A stretch of DNA of 64,000 nucleotides from Flavobacteriia bacterium. Its GTDB lineage: Bacteria; Bacteroidota; Bacteroidia; Flavobacteriales_D; Crocinitomicaceae. The translations under genes were made by a program, and so were the position numbers. Location: NCBI GenBank assembly GCA_947446925.1, contig CANFHU010000010.1:1-64000 (forward strand), in the 5' to 3' direction. Positions 9,897 through 19,329 of the stretch are shown piece by piece. The notes under the pieces were generated by a model. That model made no database searches and was not told the origin of the DNA. It saw only the letters and a program-made list of their open reading frames with translations. Within the stretch, counting starts at the first letter, position 1; each line of letters opens with the position of its first letter.

Positions 9897-10253
9897 ACAT
9901 TTAGTTTACCCCAAAATGAATGTGATGCCTGTTCATTCGTGTAGCCTTCGCTACGACACCACAATTCATTGAGGTTTATTTAGAGATTAATTTTAGTATC
10001 TGAATTTACATTAATGAAATTCTTACAAAAATACTGACTTCCACTTTTACAAAATTGTATTATTGAGACATACACTTAAAAAACACGTATTTTCAGTTAA
10101 TACTCAGTAAGAAGCAAAAGGTTCAATCGAAACTCTTTTTTTAACGAAAATAAAAAATATTTATTATAAAATCTACTAAGCACTCGAAAACAGGTATTTA
10201 TACGTGTTCACTATTTCTTCAGTATTCCCCTTTGATTAAATAAGAATTAAAAG
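9897..10253. other. AT-rich intergenic region without genes
   Basis: This gap between divergent genes holds no ORF. The only structures seen are a small GTAGC-CTTC-GCTAC hairpin near 9940-9955 and AT-rich sequence leading into the repeat array at 10254. Promoters for the esterase operon (minus) and the ATPase (plus) should lie here, but no clear box could be assigned to the esterase side. Confidence 0.5.
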
Positions 10254-10349
10254 AATCACATTTTTCATAGGAATAACGTGTAAAAAATCACATTATTCAT
10301 AGGAATAACGTGTAAAAAATCACATAATTCATAGGAATAATCATAAAAT
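10254..10349. repeat. three tandem 32-bp repeats upstream of ATPase (array B)
   Basis: Copies lie at 10254-10285, 10286-10317 and 10318-10349. Each contains a dyad around TTATTC-ATAG-GAATAA, widened in copies 1 and 2 by CAC and GTG flanks; copy 1 has one change in the left arm and copy 3 one change in it. The array ends 35 bp before the ATPase start and its last copy reaches the expected -33 region of the promoter. Confidence 0.85.
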
Positions 10350-10352
10350 GAG

Positions 10353-10360
10353 TACCTTTA
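10353..10360 (+). promoter_or_regulatory. candidate -7 box of the ATPase promoter
   Basis: TACCTTTA differs from the Bacteroidota -7 consensus TAnnTTTG at the last base only. It lies 25 bp before the start codon and just after repeat array B, so a protein bound to copy 3 would touch the polymerase. No separate -33 TTTG is visible at the right distance. Confidence 0.35.
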
Positions 10361-10384
10361 CATGAATTAAAAAGCATAAAAAAA

Positions 10385-11695
10385 ATGGATAGAATCATTC
10401 ATAAAGAGTTCGTTAACTGGAAAAATAAAGCAAATAGAAAACCATTGATCGTTCAAGGAGCGCGTCAGGTAGGGAAAACCTATGCTATCAAAACCTTCGG
10501 TAAATTAGAATTTTCACAGTGTATCTATCTCAATTTTGATGAAAATCCAGAATATAAAGATTTTTTTAAGGATACAAAAGATGTAAGTCGAATCGTAAAC
10601 AACATTGAACTTGCTTTCGGTGTTCAAGTAAATCCTGAAAACACCTTATTGTTTTTCGATGAAATACAAGAATGCAACGAAGCACTAAATACACTGAAAT
10701 ATTTTTACGAAAATCATCCTGAATATTATATCTGTTGCGCAGGTTCATTGTTAGGTGTCGCTATGAGTCGCGGGAATTCTTTCCCCGTAGGAAAAGTCGA
10801 TTTCTGTACATTATACCCTTTTTCGTTTGAGGAGTTTTTAAAGGAGGTAGATACAAATCTTTATACCTATTATCAAACAATCGTTACATTAGAACCCATT
10901 CCAACCTTGTTTTTTAACCAACTTCAAGAAAATTTCAAAATGTATATGCTTACCGGAGGAATGCCAGAAGCAATACTCACCTACCTCACAACCAAAAATA
11001 CAGAACAAGTTCAAAGCGTGATGCAGTCTATCCTGCGAGCTTATGCGCTTGACTTCTCCAAATACGCTTCCAATAAAGATGTAGTGAAAATTTTACATAC
11101 GTGGAATTCTATCCCTTCACAATTAGCGCGCGAAAACAAAAAATTTCTTTTTCAAACGATCAAAACTGGCGCGCGTGCCAGAGAATATGAAGATGCGGTC
11201 AATTGGTTGGTAAACGCAGGATTGGTGTACAAGATTTACAGGAACAACAAACCAGCATTTCCCGTTTCTGCATACGATGACTTAAATGCTTTTAAAATCT
11301 ATTTATTAGATGTAGGATTATTACGCCGATTTGCAAACCTTGATCCAAGTATCGTGTTGAATGGAAATTCCTTATATACCGAATTTAAAGGTTCATTGAC
11401 CGAAAATTACGTACTTCAAAGTCTATTGACACAAACAGAGAATATACCTCGTTACTGGACTTCCGAAAATACTGCCGAACTCGATTTTATCCTACCTTAT
11501 AAGAATGAAATTATTCCCATTGAAGTAAAATCAGGCGAAAACATCAAGAGTAAAAGTTTAGCTGTATACCGTAAAACCTATCAACCTCGCGTGAGTATTC
11601 GTTTTTCGTTAAAAAACATTCAATTTGATGATGGTTTATTGAATATCCCACTTTTCCTCGTGGATAAGACATTTCACTTGTTGGAAAAATTATAA
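10385..11695 (+). CDS. AAA_14 / DUF4143 family ATPase
   Basis: A 436-residue protein. The AAA_14 domain has Walker A GARQVGKT (25-32) and Walker B LLFFDEIQE (D92, E93). The C-terminal DUF4143 part has ELDFIL and IPIEVKSG, that is D367-x12-E380-V-K382, the half-motif of the PD-(D/E)xK nuclease fold. The family is abundant in bacteria and archaea and its biological role is largely unknown; nuclease activity is not established. It stands alone, between a repeat array and an exported FGE-domain protein. Paralogs in this window are at 2876-4066 and 55739-56863, each with its own repeat array. Confidence 0.9.
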   Translation: MDRIIHKEFVNWKNKANRKPLIVQGARQVGKTYAIKTFGKLEFSQCIYLNFDENPEYKDFFKDTKDVSRIVNNIELAFGVQVNPENTLLFFDEIQECNEALNTLKYFYENHPEYYICCAGSLLGVAMSRGNSFPVGKVDFCTLYPFSFEEFLKEVDTNLYTYYQTIVTLEPIPTLFFNQLQENFKMYMLTGGMPEAILTYLTTKNTEQVQSVMQSILRAYALDFSKYASNKDVVKILHTWNSIPSQLARENKKFLFQTIKTGARAREYEDAVNWLVNAGLVYKIYRNNKPAFPVSAYDDLNAFKIYLLDVGLLRRFANLDPSIVLNGNSLYTEFKGSLTENYVLQSLLTQTENIPRYWTSENTAELDFILPYKNEIIPIEVKSGENIKSKSLAVYRKTYQPRVSIRFSLKNIQFDDGLLNIPLFLVDKTFHLLEKL

Positions 11696-11815
11696 AATTG
11701 TTTTTTTTCTACTTTCATTGAACCTTTTCAAACTTCGTGAGTATTATGGACACAAACCATTTCTAACTACTTGGAATTAGGCCTTCCCAATCGTTTGAAA
11801 TTCAAAATTTATAGC

Positions 11816-14659
11816 ATGAAAAAATGTATATATATCGCTCTACTTTGCTTAACCTCCTGGACAATTTTCGCACAGGAAGCAGAACAAATTGATCTTGGAC
11901 CATACGGAACATTAGTTGTTCGAACAAACAAGAAACCCATCGAATACTATGAAACCCAAATCAAATTGTGGGAGAAAAAAGTTCACCAAAACAAAAAAGA
12001 CGCCAATGCATGGTTGAATTATTTTGCGGCGACGAAGTGTGCATATCAAATGGAGGTTACGAAGTTGATGGAGAATGTCAAGAATGGACTTGGAGTGGAT
12101 ATGAGCGATAGCAAATATAAATATGCACAAATCGCTGAAGAAGCATACAAACATCTACCTAATTCATTTGAAGCAAATTATATGATGCACAATCGTAACA
12201 ACTTTTTTATGAAGGCAAATTACGACTATTTACTTAAAGCACAAGAAATCAAACCGTTTGACCAGCGAATTATAATTGCTTTATTTAGATATTATGAATT
12301 AATTCAAGATTTAACAAATGCTAAAATAATGGCCAACGAAATAGCAAAACAAAAAACATTAAGCGAAATCGAGTATGCAACAGCATACAATATTCTAATG
12401 GAACTTGAAGAAAACGCTGTATTAATCACAAATGGTTATAATGAATATTTAGCTTGTCTTGTGCTTCAAAAACTTAAAAACATAAAACCAAATGTTCTGA
12501 TAACTACAAACTACATAATAAATCCAGGAAATAATTTTGCTTCTGAAAATTTAGATAAAACTTTAAATCGAATTGGATTAAAAAGTTTACGTTATCCGGA
12601 AGTAGAAGAAACTAAAAATAAAAAATTCAATTGGGAGAACTCAATAAAAGAAAACGAAGAAAGAGAAAAAAAGAACTATGAACTAATATTTAATAGTAAT
12701 TACCCAGTTTATATATTAAACAATACAATTCGACAATACCAAGAAATTTTCGGAGACAAACTTTATATCCACGGCCTCACTTACCGTTACAGTAAACAAC
12801 CAGCAAACTACATCTACAACATCAAAGATAACTACGAGAAAAACTACTCCTTAGACTACATCAAACACGACATTTCGCCAAATCCAACAGACAATTACGA
12901 CCAATCCTTGTATTACATGTATTATCCATCCGCATTAAAATTGTATGAATTTTACAAGGAAAAAGGTCTGTTTTTACAACAGCAAGAGATGAAGAAGTTC
13001 ATTCAACTACTTGCAGAAAAATCAGGAAAAGATTTCTTCAAAAACAATGATATATTCAAAGAAAATGAAATTGTAACCTATTCACGTGCTGAAATAGACT
13101 TTAAAAAATTACAGGCTTCTTTTGTCGCGTTAAATGCTGTCGAACACATTGGAAAGTTTGAAGTAACAAATGGAGAATATAATTTATTCTTAAAAAATTT
13201 GAAGCAGACGAAAAACTTTGAATTATATTACAAATGTATGATAGATAGCCTTGGATGGGAAAGACAATTTGTATATAGTTATCATGATCCAATGACAGAT
13301 ATGTATGGCTGGCATCCCGCATATAGCAATTATCCAGTAGTAAACATTCCTTACGAAGGTGCTGTTGCATATTGCAAATGGTTAACGGTTCAATACAATC
13401 AACAACATCCGGAAGGAAAATATGTTTCTTTCCGACTTCCGACTGAACAAGAATGGCGCTATGCTGCTGGATCTAAAAATGAGAAAGCGATTACACCATT
13501 CCCTCATGATAACATCATCACAAAAGACCCAAAATCTTTTGGTTTAAAAAACACACATATTTCACGCTTGGACGGAACTGAATTTTCAATTTGTTATTTG
13601 GGAAATATTAAAACGGATTCAATGCGATATCAAGATGATGGAGGTTTTCACACTACAACTGTAACTTCTTATCCCCCAAATGCATTAGGAATCTATAACA
13701 CCTTCGGGAATGTCGCTGAAATGACAAGCACCAAAGGAATTATTAAAGGTGGCTCCTGGGCGGATTTATTTTCGGAATGTACGTTCGATAAAAACGTAAT
13801 GTACTCTGCACCCGATCCACGCGTTGGTTTTAGAATTATGATGGAGGTATTGCCAGAAATTAATGTCCTACCAACAACTAAAATCGCACCTAATTTAGGT
13901 GTTGACAAATCGGAAATTACTCATTTTAATTGGGAAGAATTTTTAAACTACCAAAAACAGTTTTATGGCGAAAACTCACCCGAATACCGCGATAATTTAC
14001 CAGACACTACCTTAGTGAAAAAAGGGGAATGTGAACATTACAATTCTGAAAAATACAAACATCCAGCATATAGAGAAATGCCCATGATTGGCATTACGCA
14101 ACAACAAGCACAAAACTATACTACCTGGAGAACAAACAGAGTTTTTGAAAATTTTTTGATTGAAAATGGATACTTAAAACGCATCGAAAATGCACCGATT
14201 GGAGATTTTACAGTTGAAAAATATTTTACGAATAATTTAATCGATTATACCTCGAATAAACTTGAAAAATTCCCATTCTATCCATCCTATTCAATACCTT
14301 CCATAACAGATTACAACATTTTTGAAATTGAAATTCGTAACAATAGACCGCCATTTAAAGCAAAAGAAATAAAAATGCAACTTGAAATAGATTCTATTTC
14401 TTTTTGTAATCTATTTGATGATCGAATTTCAAAATTAGAGAAAGATAAATCCAATACTTTTTATTACTTACGCTCTGGTGTAGCAGAATGGACTTCAGAA
14501 AAAGATATGCTCATAAATGGTTCACTTGAAAAAAATGCACTTTTCAAAAAAGGCGAAGCATATAACGCTTCAAATTTTCAATACATTGGTTTTAGAAATA
14601 AGGTGGAATTATATTCGCGAAAACGAATTGTACAAAATTTAAAAACGAATCGTGCATAA
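11816..14659 (+). CDS. exported protein with FGE-sulfatase (SUMF1) domain
   Basis: I choose the ATG at 11816 rather than the upstream TTG at 11771 because it starts a clear signal peptide (MKKCIYIALLCLTSW, cleavage near FAQE), giving 947 residues. Residues about 50-250 are helical and TPR-like. Residues about 440-680 form a formylglycine-generating-enzyme-like (SUMF1) domain: GKFEVTNGEYNLFL, FRLPTEQEWRYAAG, GNVAEMTS, KGGSW, DPRVGFRIM. A second, decayed copy is suggested by GITQQQAQNYTTWR, SGVAEWTS and YIGFRNKVELY near the C-terminus. In Bacteroidota such domains occur in gliding/T9SS GldJ and GldK lipoproteins, but no lipobox is seen here, so the role is unknown. Confidence 0.75.
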   Translation: MKKCIYIALLCLTSWTIFAQEAEQIDLGPYGTLVVRTNKKPIEYYETQIKLWEKKVHQNKKDANAWLNYFAATKCAYQMEVTKLMENVKNGLGVDMSDSKYKYAQIAEEAYKHLPNSFEANYMMHNRNNFFMKANYDYLLKAQEIKPFDQRIIIALFRYYELIQDLTNAKIMANEIAKQKTLSEIEYATAYNILMELEENAVLITNGYNEYLACLVLQKLKNIKPNVLITTNYIINPGNNFASENLDKTLNRIGLKSLRYPEVEETKNKKFNWENSIKENEEREKKNYELIFNSNYPVYILNNTIRQYQEIFGDKLYIHGLTYRYSKQPANYIYNIKDNYEKNYSLDYIKHDISPNPTDNYDQSLYYMYYPSALKLYEFYKEKGLFLQQQEMKKFIQLLAEKSGKDFFKNNDIFKENEIVTYSRAEIDFKKLQASFVALNAVEHIGKFEVTNGEYNLFLKNLKQTKNFELYYKCMIDSLGWERQFVYSYHDPMTDMYGWHPAYSNYPVVNIPYEGAVAYCKWLTVQYNQQHPEGKYVSFRLPTEQEWRYAAGSKNEKAITPFPHDNIITKDPKSFGLKNTHISRLDGTEFSICYLGNIKTDSMRYQDDGGFHTTTVTSYPPNALGIYNTFGNVAEMTSTKGIIKGGSWADLFSECTFDKNVMYSAPDPRVGFRIMMEVLPEINVLPTTKIAPNLGVDKSEITHFNWEEFLNYQKQFYGENSPEYRDNLPDTTLVKKGECEHYNSEKYKHPAYREMPMIGITQQQAQNYTTWRTNRVFENFLIENGYLKRIENAPIGDFTVEKYFTNNLIDYTSNKLEKFPFYPSYSIPSITDYNIFEIEIRNNRPPFKAKEIKMQLEIDSISFCNLFDDRISKLEKDKSNTFYYLRSGVAEWTSEKDMLINGSLEKNALFKKGEAYNASNFQYIGFRNKVELYSRKRIVQNLKTNRA

Positions 14660-14678
14660 AAATACAAAAGGACAATAA

Positions 14679-14700
14679 TGTTTAAATAGCGTTTAAATAA
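14679..14700 (+). repeat. candidate prophage terminal inverted repeat (tail-fibre/Dam end)
   Basis: Begins TGTTTAAATAG and continues CGTTTAAATAA. The reverse complement matches 49636-49657 at 18 of 22 positions. It begins with the TG expected of Mu-type ends and lies between the host stop codon at 14659 and a phage-type terminator at 14706. Confidence 0.4.
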
Positions 14701-14705
14701 TATTC

Positions 14706-14731
14706 AAAAGCCACCTCATCGGGTGGCTTTT
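14706..14731. terminator. hairpin terminator after dam and at the phage end
   Basis: Arms AAAAGCCACC (14706-14715) and GGTGGCTTTT (14722-14731) with a six-base loop. It lies just past the dam stop codon on the minus strand and faces the FGE gene on the plus strand. Its CCACC/GGTGG stem resembles two other prophage hairpins (38154-38179 and 39597-39621), which suggests that it belongs to the phage and not to the host. Confidence 0.65.
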
Positions 14732-14743
14732 GTCGTTTGAGAG

Positions 14744-15556
14744 CTACTTTAAAGGGTAGTTAGCTGTGAATACTTCTATTTTCTTTTTTGGTGGCTTAGT
14801 GGTATTGCTATTAGCAACTGACACTGTTTGCTCAATACTGAATGTATGCCATCCATTTGCTTTGGTGTATTCTTTTAAGATAGGGCTTGGATAACTAGAT
14901 AAAAGAAACTTTCCTTCTAACTTAGATAATAATTGTAATAGCCTTTCAAAGTCATCAATTGTGTAGCCGTCATAGTGGCCACAATCTGAATTGTAGTATG
15001 GTGGGTCAACATAGAAGAAACTATCCACACGATCGCGTGAGTTGATTATACGTAGAGCGTCCGTACTTTCAATTTGAACGTTCTGTAAACGTATGGATAG
15101 TTCCTCGCTGAATGAATCCCGTTTATTCGTTATTTTCTTTGATGTGGTGTTCTTTTTCACATCATAACCCCAACTACCGTCTAACATTGCAGAAAAGCTT
15201 TGTGTGCTTAAAACCCATACCGCCCACGCTCTATCTATTTTATCAAACATGTGTGGGTTTTCATTGATTACTTTAGCATCTCTATGGAGGGAACGGCTAT
15301 GTAATGAAATGCGAATCTTCTTTTCTAATTCAATGAAATTGTTTTGACAGATTTCGTAAAAGTTGATTAATTCTCGATTGGTATCGTTTATCACTTCTAC
15401 ATTTGATTTGTTCTTTGACCAAAATACCGCACCACCTCCAATAAATGGCTCGCAGTATAGGTTGTGTTCAGGGATGATTGGTAAAATCGTTTTTACCAAG
15501 TTTTGTTTTCCACCATAATAACTGATGGGTGTTTTTAAAGTGCTTTTTGTTTCCAT
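14744..15556 (-). CDS. dam: DNA adenine methylase (D12 class, Dam-like)
   Basis: A 270-residue N6-adenine methyltransferase. The SAM-binding motif I is PISYYGGKQNLV...EPFIGGGAVFW and the catalytic motif IV is FYVDPPYY. Length fits the D12 class. It is the last gene of the leftward late region and next to the phage end. Phage methylases of this kind protect phage DNA from host restriction or set expression timing; the recognised sequence cannot be read from the protein. A long hairpin separates it from the upstream tail gene. Confidence 0.92.
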   Translation of the reverse strand: METKSTLKTPISYYGGKQNLVKTILPIIPEHNLYCEPFIGGGAVFWSKNKSNVEVINDTNRELINFYEICQNNFIELEKKIRISLHSRSLHRDAKVINENPHMFDKIDRAWAVWVLSTQSFSAMLDGSWGYDVKKNTTSKKITNKRDSFSEELSIRLQNVQIESTDALRIINSRDRVDSFFYVDPPYYNSDCGHYDGYTIDDFERLLQLLSKLEGKFLLSSYPSPILKEYTKANGWHTFSIEQTVSVANSNTTKPPKKKIEVFTANYPLK

Positions 15557-15584
15557 TACTCTTGTTTTTAATTAATTTTGTAAA

Positions 15585-15672
15585 ACCACAACTAAAAGAG
15601 CATATTATGCCCGCTGATGACATTGCGCCATCGATTGGGTATAATATGCTCTTTTCTTTTTTTAGTTGTGGT
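15585..15672. repeat. 88-bp nested inverted repeat (strong hairpin)
   Basis: The outer arms ACCACAACTAAAA (15585-15597) and TTTTAGTTGTGGT (15660-15672) are perfect complements. Nested inside, AAAAGAGCATATTAT (15594-15608) pairs with ATAATATGCTCTTTT (15641-15655), with a CCC/GGG extension, around a 24-base centre that again holds GATG/CATC. It lies between dam (upstream side of its start) and the tail gene ending at 15704. Possible roles are a terminator, a structured RNA, or a recombination site; none is proven. Confidence 0.6.
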
Positions 15673-15703
15673 AGATTAAAATGAGAGTCGGTGGCGTTTT
15701 TTT

Positions 15704-16513
15704 TTAATACACTCTAAAAGGTGGCAATAATTGCAAGTTTATCGTAAAAGCAGGTTCAATACCCATTGTAGATGGGTTTTGACCTGTATAAATTATTTGC
15801 CCGTCTGATTTGATTGTAATAGTTGTTTTTGTCAATACTCCGTATTGATTATAAAGTATGTAAGGTACCTCAAAATCAAATGGAGGTCTATATCCAGAAG
15901 GGAGTTGATTTATAAACATTGTATTATACCATACATCAGTAATAAAATAACCTGTCAAATGAACAAAACCATCTAAATCCTTCATGTATTTCATTGTCCA
16001 TGCAGGTAAACCTTGAGGATATTGATTTGGTAAAGTTATCCAATCAGGTTTCTGAATTATAGCTAAACTATCTTTTATCTTGTGAAATATAGTCTTTGTA
16101 GATGTATAAGCTTGTAATGTAATCTGCGGTGAAAATGATTCTACCAATATAACTCTATTGACTTCATATGTGTCATGAGATTGCTGATCTTTAAATACCT
16201 TTAATCCATTTGTATCGAAGGTAGTTTGAAAAGTCCAATACCAAAATTGCGGATTTGGTGTTGACATTATTTGAGAGGCATGATAATAGATTTCACCATT
16301 ACACAAAATAAAACCTGATGTGACTATAGTGTCAAAATTAGGTGCTCCAGTTGAAGATTCTTCACAACCAGATAAAATTACTAATTCAGTATTTGATGTT
16401 TGATAAGGACTTGCTAATCCTTTTAGGGCTTCAATAAATGAATTTTGCATCCATCTCAAATCATCTGATTTGAAATCAAAACCGCCATTCTGTGTATTTA
16501 TTAATTTGTTCAT
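15704..16513 (-). CDS. phage tail fibre/appendage protein
   Basis: A 269-residue protein of unknown family. The motif LPSGYRPPFDFEVPY near residues 205-220 is typical of C-terminal parts of phage fibre and appendage proteins. It starts 3 bp after the stop of a small protein and follows the large fibre gene, as receptor-binding or tip proteins do. No enzymatic motif was seen. The N-terminal stretch includes DFKSDDLRWMQNSFIEALKGLA, predicted helical. Confidence 0.5.
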   Translation of the reverse strand: MNKLINTQNGGFDFKSDDLRWMQNSFIEALKGLASPYQTSNTELVILSGCEESSTGAPNFDTIVTSGFILCNGEIYYHASQIMSTPNPQFWYWTFQTTFDTNGLKVFKDQQSHDTYEVNRVILVESFSPQITLQAYTSTKTIFHKIKDSLAIIQKPDWITLPNQYPQGLPAWTMKYMKDLDGFVHLTGYFITDVWYNTMFINQLPSGYRPPFDFEVPYILYNQYGVLTKTTITIKSDGQIIYTGQNPSTMGIEPAFTINLQLLPPFRVY

Positions 16514-16516
16514 TTT

Positions 16517-16759
16517 TTATAGTTCAAATTGGTTTTTTAATTCTTTAGAGATATTATCCATTTTCTGAAATTCATTATATAACGTTGGTTTAATTTCTTC
16601 TTTATATATAGGAATTTCCTTAAGAGCTAATTGTAAATTTTCATATGTTTTATAAGTATTAATATAATCGCAAATTTTATCACTCAAAGGTTTAAAGCAG
16701 ACATTCACTTTTAAGTCTTCTTCAATGATATAACTATATTGTAGTTCAAATTTTTCCAT
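16517..16759 (-). CDS. small phage protein between fibre genes
   Basis: An 80-residue acidic protein with no recognised domain. Short spacing to both neighbours (3 bp downstream, 12 bp upstream) places it in the tail-fibre operon. A fibre-assembly or chaperone role would fit the position, but nothing in the sequence proves it. Confidence 0.5.
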   Translation of the reverse strand: MEKFELQYSYIIEEDLKVNVCFKPLSDKICDYINTYKTYENLQLALKEIPIYKEEIKPTLYNEFQKMDNISKELKNQFEL

Positions 16760-16771
16760 TTACTTTTAATT

Positions 16772-19024
16772 TTATATTGATGAACAACCCCATTTTGCAA
16801 GTTCAAATTGACCTGTGTTAGTCATTGGTGAATTCATAGTTCTGCAAGCAAAAATATTCAAGCCTTGGTTGATTGAAGGTAAATCATTTGACAAAGTATG
16901 CTGAGCAACATTGCCTGTTTCTAAGTTTTTAACTTCAATTTTAACATTTGTTGAGCCAACTGAATTATATATTTGTATTGCATACATTGTAGTCATTTCA
17001 TTTGAAGAAGTTCTATTTGCAGGAAAATTGATTCCTAAATCGATTTTACTACAATTTCCTAGTCCGTCATTATAATAAATATTCAAATTAGTATCAGTAC
17101 CATTACAACCAACACCTATTAAATTTAATAAAGTATCAAGTTGAATTAATGAGCTTCCTCCAAAGGGTAAGTCTACTGTGCCTGCAGCTAAACCAAAAAA
17201 CATTTGACAACCTGCTGAATAAACAGTATCAGCTACACGAAACATTGTTTCAAATCGAAAGCCAGTACCAATGAAAAATATTTCAGATGTACCTCGTACA
17301 CCTGTATACCTTCCTGTCTGAACAATAGAGGCATAATATAAAGCACGAATAAATTTCTTCCCGAAAACAGAACTGTTTAATGATAATGCTGATATAGATG
17401 CAGAATTCGAAATGCCTAACGATGCATAAGTATCATAAGAAGCCGAATTTAATCTAAATGTGAGCCCTCTAAAAACCTCATTGCCTTTTATATTTGGTAT
17501 AAATGAAGAAGTTGGATTTACTAAAATGTTATCTATATACGTTTTTACTGCTTTTTGTGATGGATATTTAATGTCAGAATTACCAGACAAAGTAGGATCT
17601 GTATCTTTATTAGATAATAATTCTCGCAAACCTAAAGCAGTAGCCATTGAAGTTGCAAAGTTTGGGTCATTACCTAATGCAGTTGCTAGCTCATTTAATG
17701 TATCCAACGTTGCAGGTGATGAGTTTACCAGAGCAGTAATTTGCGATACAATTTCATTGTAAACAGCAAGTGTTGTCGGATAAAGTATATTGTTTTTTGT
17801 TGCAAAGTTTGTAGCCTTATTAAGAACATTTTCTGCTGTATATCCTAAACCGCTTTCATCTGCCCAAATAATATTACCTGCACCATCTGTTTTCCAAATC
17901 TGACCAGGTGCGCCATCTGTTGCTGGAAGTCTAAAATTTTTAAACTTAACATTTCCATCTCCATCTAACTCTAAAACGATAGGGTTTTGAATACTTGAAA
18001 TGTCTAAATACCCCGAATCATAAGAACTAGCTAATCTAATTCTTAAAGCAGTAAGAGCCATTCGATAAACTTCAGGATAATTAGCCCAACCATTACGAAT
18101 AAAATCATCTTTTGCGATAACTTCTATTTCAAACGTCGTACTTCCACCACCGTCGTCAGTTTGCCCTGTTCCAATCCATCTACCGAGTATATCATTTGCT
18201 AAAACACCACTCGGACTTGCTTTTGTTCCTCTTGATCTTCTTGTAACAATGGTATTCGTATTAATATCTGACCAATTAGCTAATCTTAAAACACTATTAC
18301 TTGCTGTTCCTTGACTTTCTACATTTATGTATGTACAACCTACTTGTGTAAGATTACCATTACCATCATCAAATCGAAAACCAACTTCGGTACCAACATT
18401 ATCAACGAATGTGAATCTTGAATTGGATTCAATATGATTTAAACCAATGAATAATGCTACTTGTCCTGAATTACCTGAAACTACAGAATAGTTTTGAGTA
18501 GGTGAAACATAGATATCACCTAATAAAGCCGTGGTAATAACAATACCCAAAAATAGCTTATCACTTTCAGGTGTATTTGATATCGTTTTTGTACTTGGAT
18601 GCCAATAAAGGAAATCACCTATTGTAAAAGATGTGGTATCAATACCTGTAATCATACCTTCTTCAATAAATGTTCCGCTCGTTCCATTTGCAATGGTAGT
18701 TGTAGCAACATAAATATGTGAAAGAGCCTCTTCAGAACTATTTAATGGTACAGCTGTAATAATACCTCCATTGGGCGAATCTATAGCGCATAAACTGCCT
18801 TTTTCAATTGGATATCCTGTAATGTTTTTAAAGGTTTTAATCCCTGTATTGAAGTTAATATTGGATTCAATTAATTGCAAAAACTGTTCTTGGGTCATTC
18901 TTCTTGTTTGGTACGTTCCGCCTTCTCCTTCTGGTCCTGAAACGTATTTATCAACCCAAAATAAATTTTTTGAATTTGATTCTAATAAATTAAATAACGT
19001 CTGTTTTTTTAGTTGCTCTCCCAT
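16772..19024 (-). CDS. phage tail fibre protein
   Basis: A 750-residue protein. The stretch STLDTLNELATALGND-like (here PATLDTLNELATALGNDPNF, about residues 437-456) is a familiar tail-fibre motif, followed by IKYPSQKAVKTYID, also typical of fibres. The N-terminal 200 residues (EGGTYQTRRMTQEQFL, GIDTTSFTIGDFLYW) resemble virion-attachment parts, and the C-terminal half is probably the receptor-binding shaft and tip. It overlaps by one base the upstream baseplate gene. Confidence 0.8.
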   Translation of the reverse strand: MGEQLKKQTLFNLLESNSKNLFWVDKYVSGPEGEGGTYQTRRMTQEQFLQLIESNINFNTGIKTFKNITGYPIEKGSLCAIDSPNGGIITAVPLNSSEEALSHIYVATTTIANGTSGTFIEEGMITGIDTTSFTIGDFLYWHPSTKTISNTPESDKLFLGIVITTALLGDIYVSPTQNYSVVSGNSGQVALFIGLNHIESNSRFTFVDNVGTEVGFRFDDGNGNLTQVGCTYINVESQGTASNSVLRLANWSDINTNTIVTRRSRGTKASPSGVLANDILGRWIGTGQTDDGGGSTTFEIEVIAKDDFIRNGWANYPEVYRMALTALRIRLASSYDSGYLDISSIQNPIVLELDGDGNVKFKNFRLPATDGAPGQIWKTDGAGNIIWADESGLGYTAENVLNKATNFATKNNILYPTTLAVYNEIVSQITALVNSSPATLDTLNELATALGNDPNFATSMATALGLRELLSNKDTDPTLSGNSDIKYPSQKAVKTYIDNILVNPTSSFIPNIKGNEVFRGLTFRLNSASYDTYASLGISNSASISALSLNSSVFGKKFIRALYYASIVQTGRYTGVRGTSEIFFIGTGFRFETMFRVADTVYSAGCQMFFGLAAGTVDLPFGGSSLIQLDTLLNLIGVGCNGTDTNLNIYYNDGLGNCSKIDLGINFPANRTSSNEMTTMYAIQIYNSVGSTNVKIEVKNLETGNVAQHTLSNDLPSINQGLNIFACRTMNSPMTNTGQFELAKWGCSSI

Positions 19025-19329
19025 TATGAAATAGTTAAAGTGATATTATTCGTGTTTGTAACTTCATTGTCATTTGTAAATAGTAATGCGATACCATTAT
19101 TATTTAATTCATCAGTTTTGATATTTGTTGCAGGTACAATTCCATTTGATAAATAATAGTTTACTGTTCTTTTTTTTATCGGTTGGATGGATTGTAATTG
19201 TTCAATATTTTGAATTGATAAATCAGGTAGATTATTCAATTTCAATAAATCAAACAAGGACTCAATCGTACCTGTACTGATTAAGCAGATGTCTAAAATA
19301 GTTTGCGTATTCGAAGTCTTAATTGTCAT
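19024..19329 (-). CDS. putative tail protein with LysM-like start
   Basis: A 101-residue protein whose N-terminal part (TQTILDICLISTGTIESLFDLLKLNN) resembles small Bacteroidota phage proteins that look like degenerate LysM or tail protein X. It overlaps the tail gene upstream by 4 bp (ATGA type) and sits between baseplate and fibre genes. A structural role at the baseplate-fibre junction is inferred from position only. Confidence 0.5.
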   Translation of the reverse strand: MTIKTSNTQTILDICLISTGTIESLFDLLKLNNLPDLSIQNIEQLQSIQPIKKRTVNYYLSNGIVPATNIKTDELNNNGIALLFTNDNEVTNTNNITLTIS

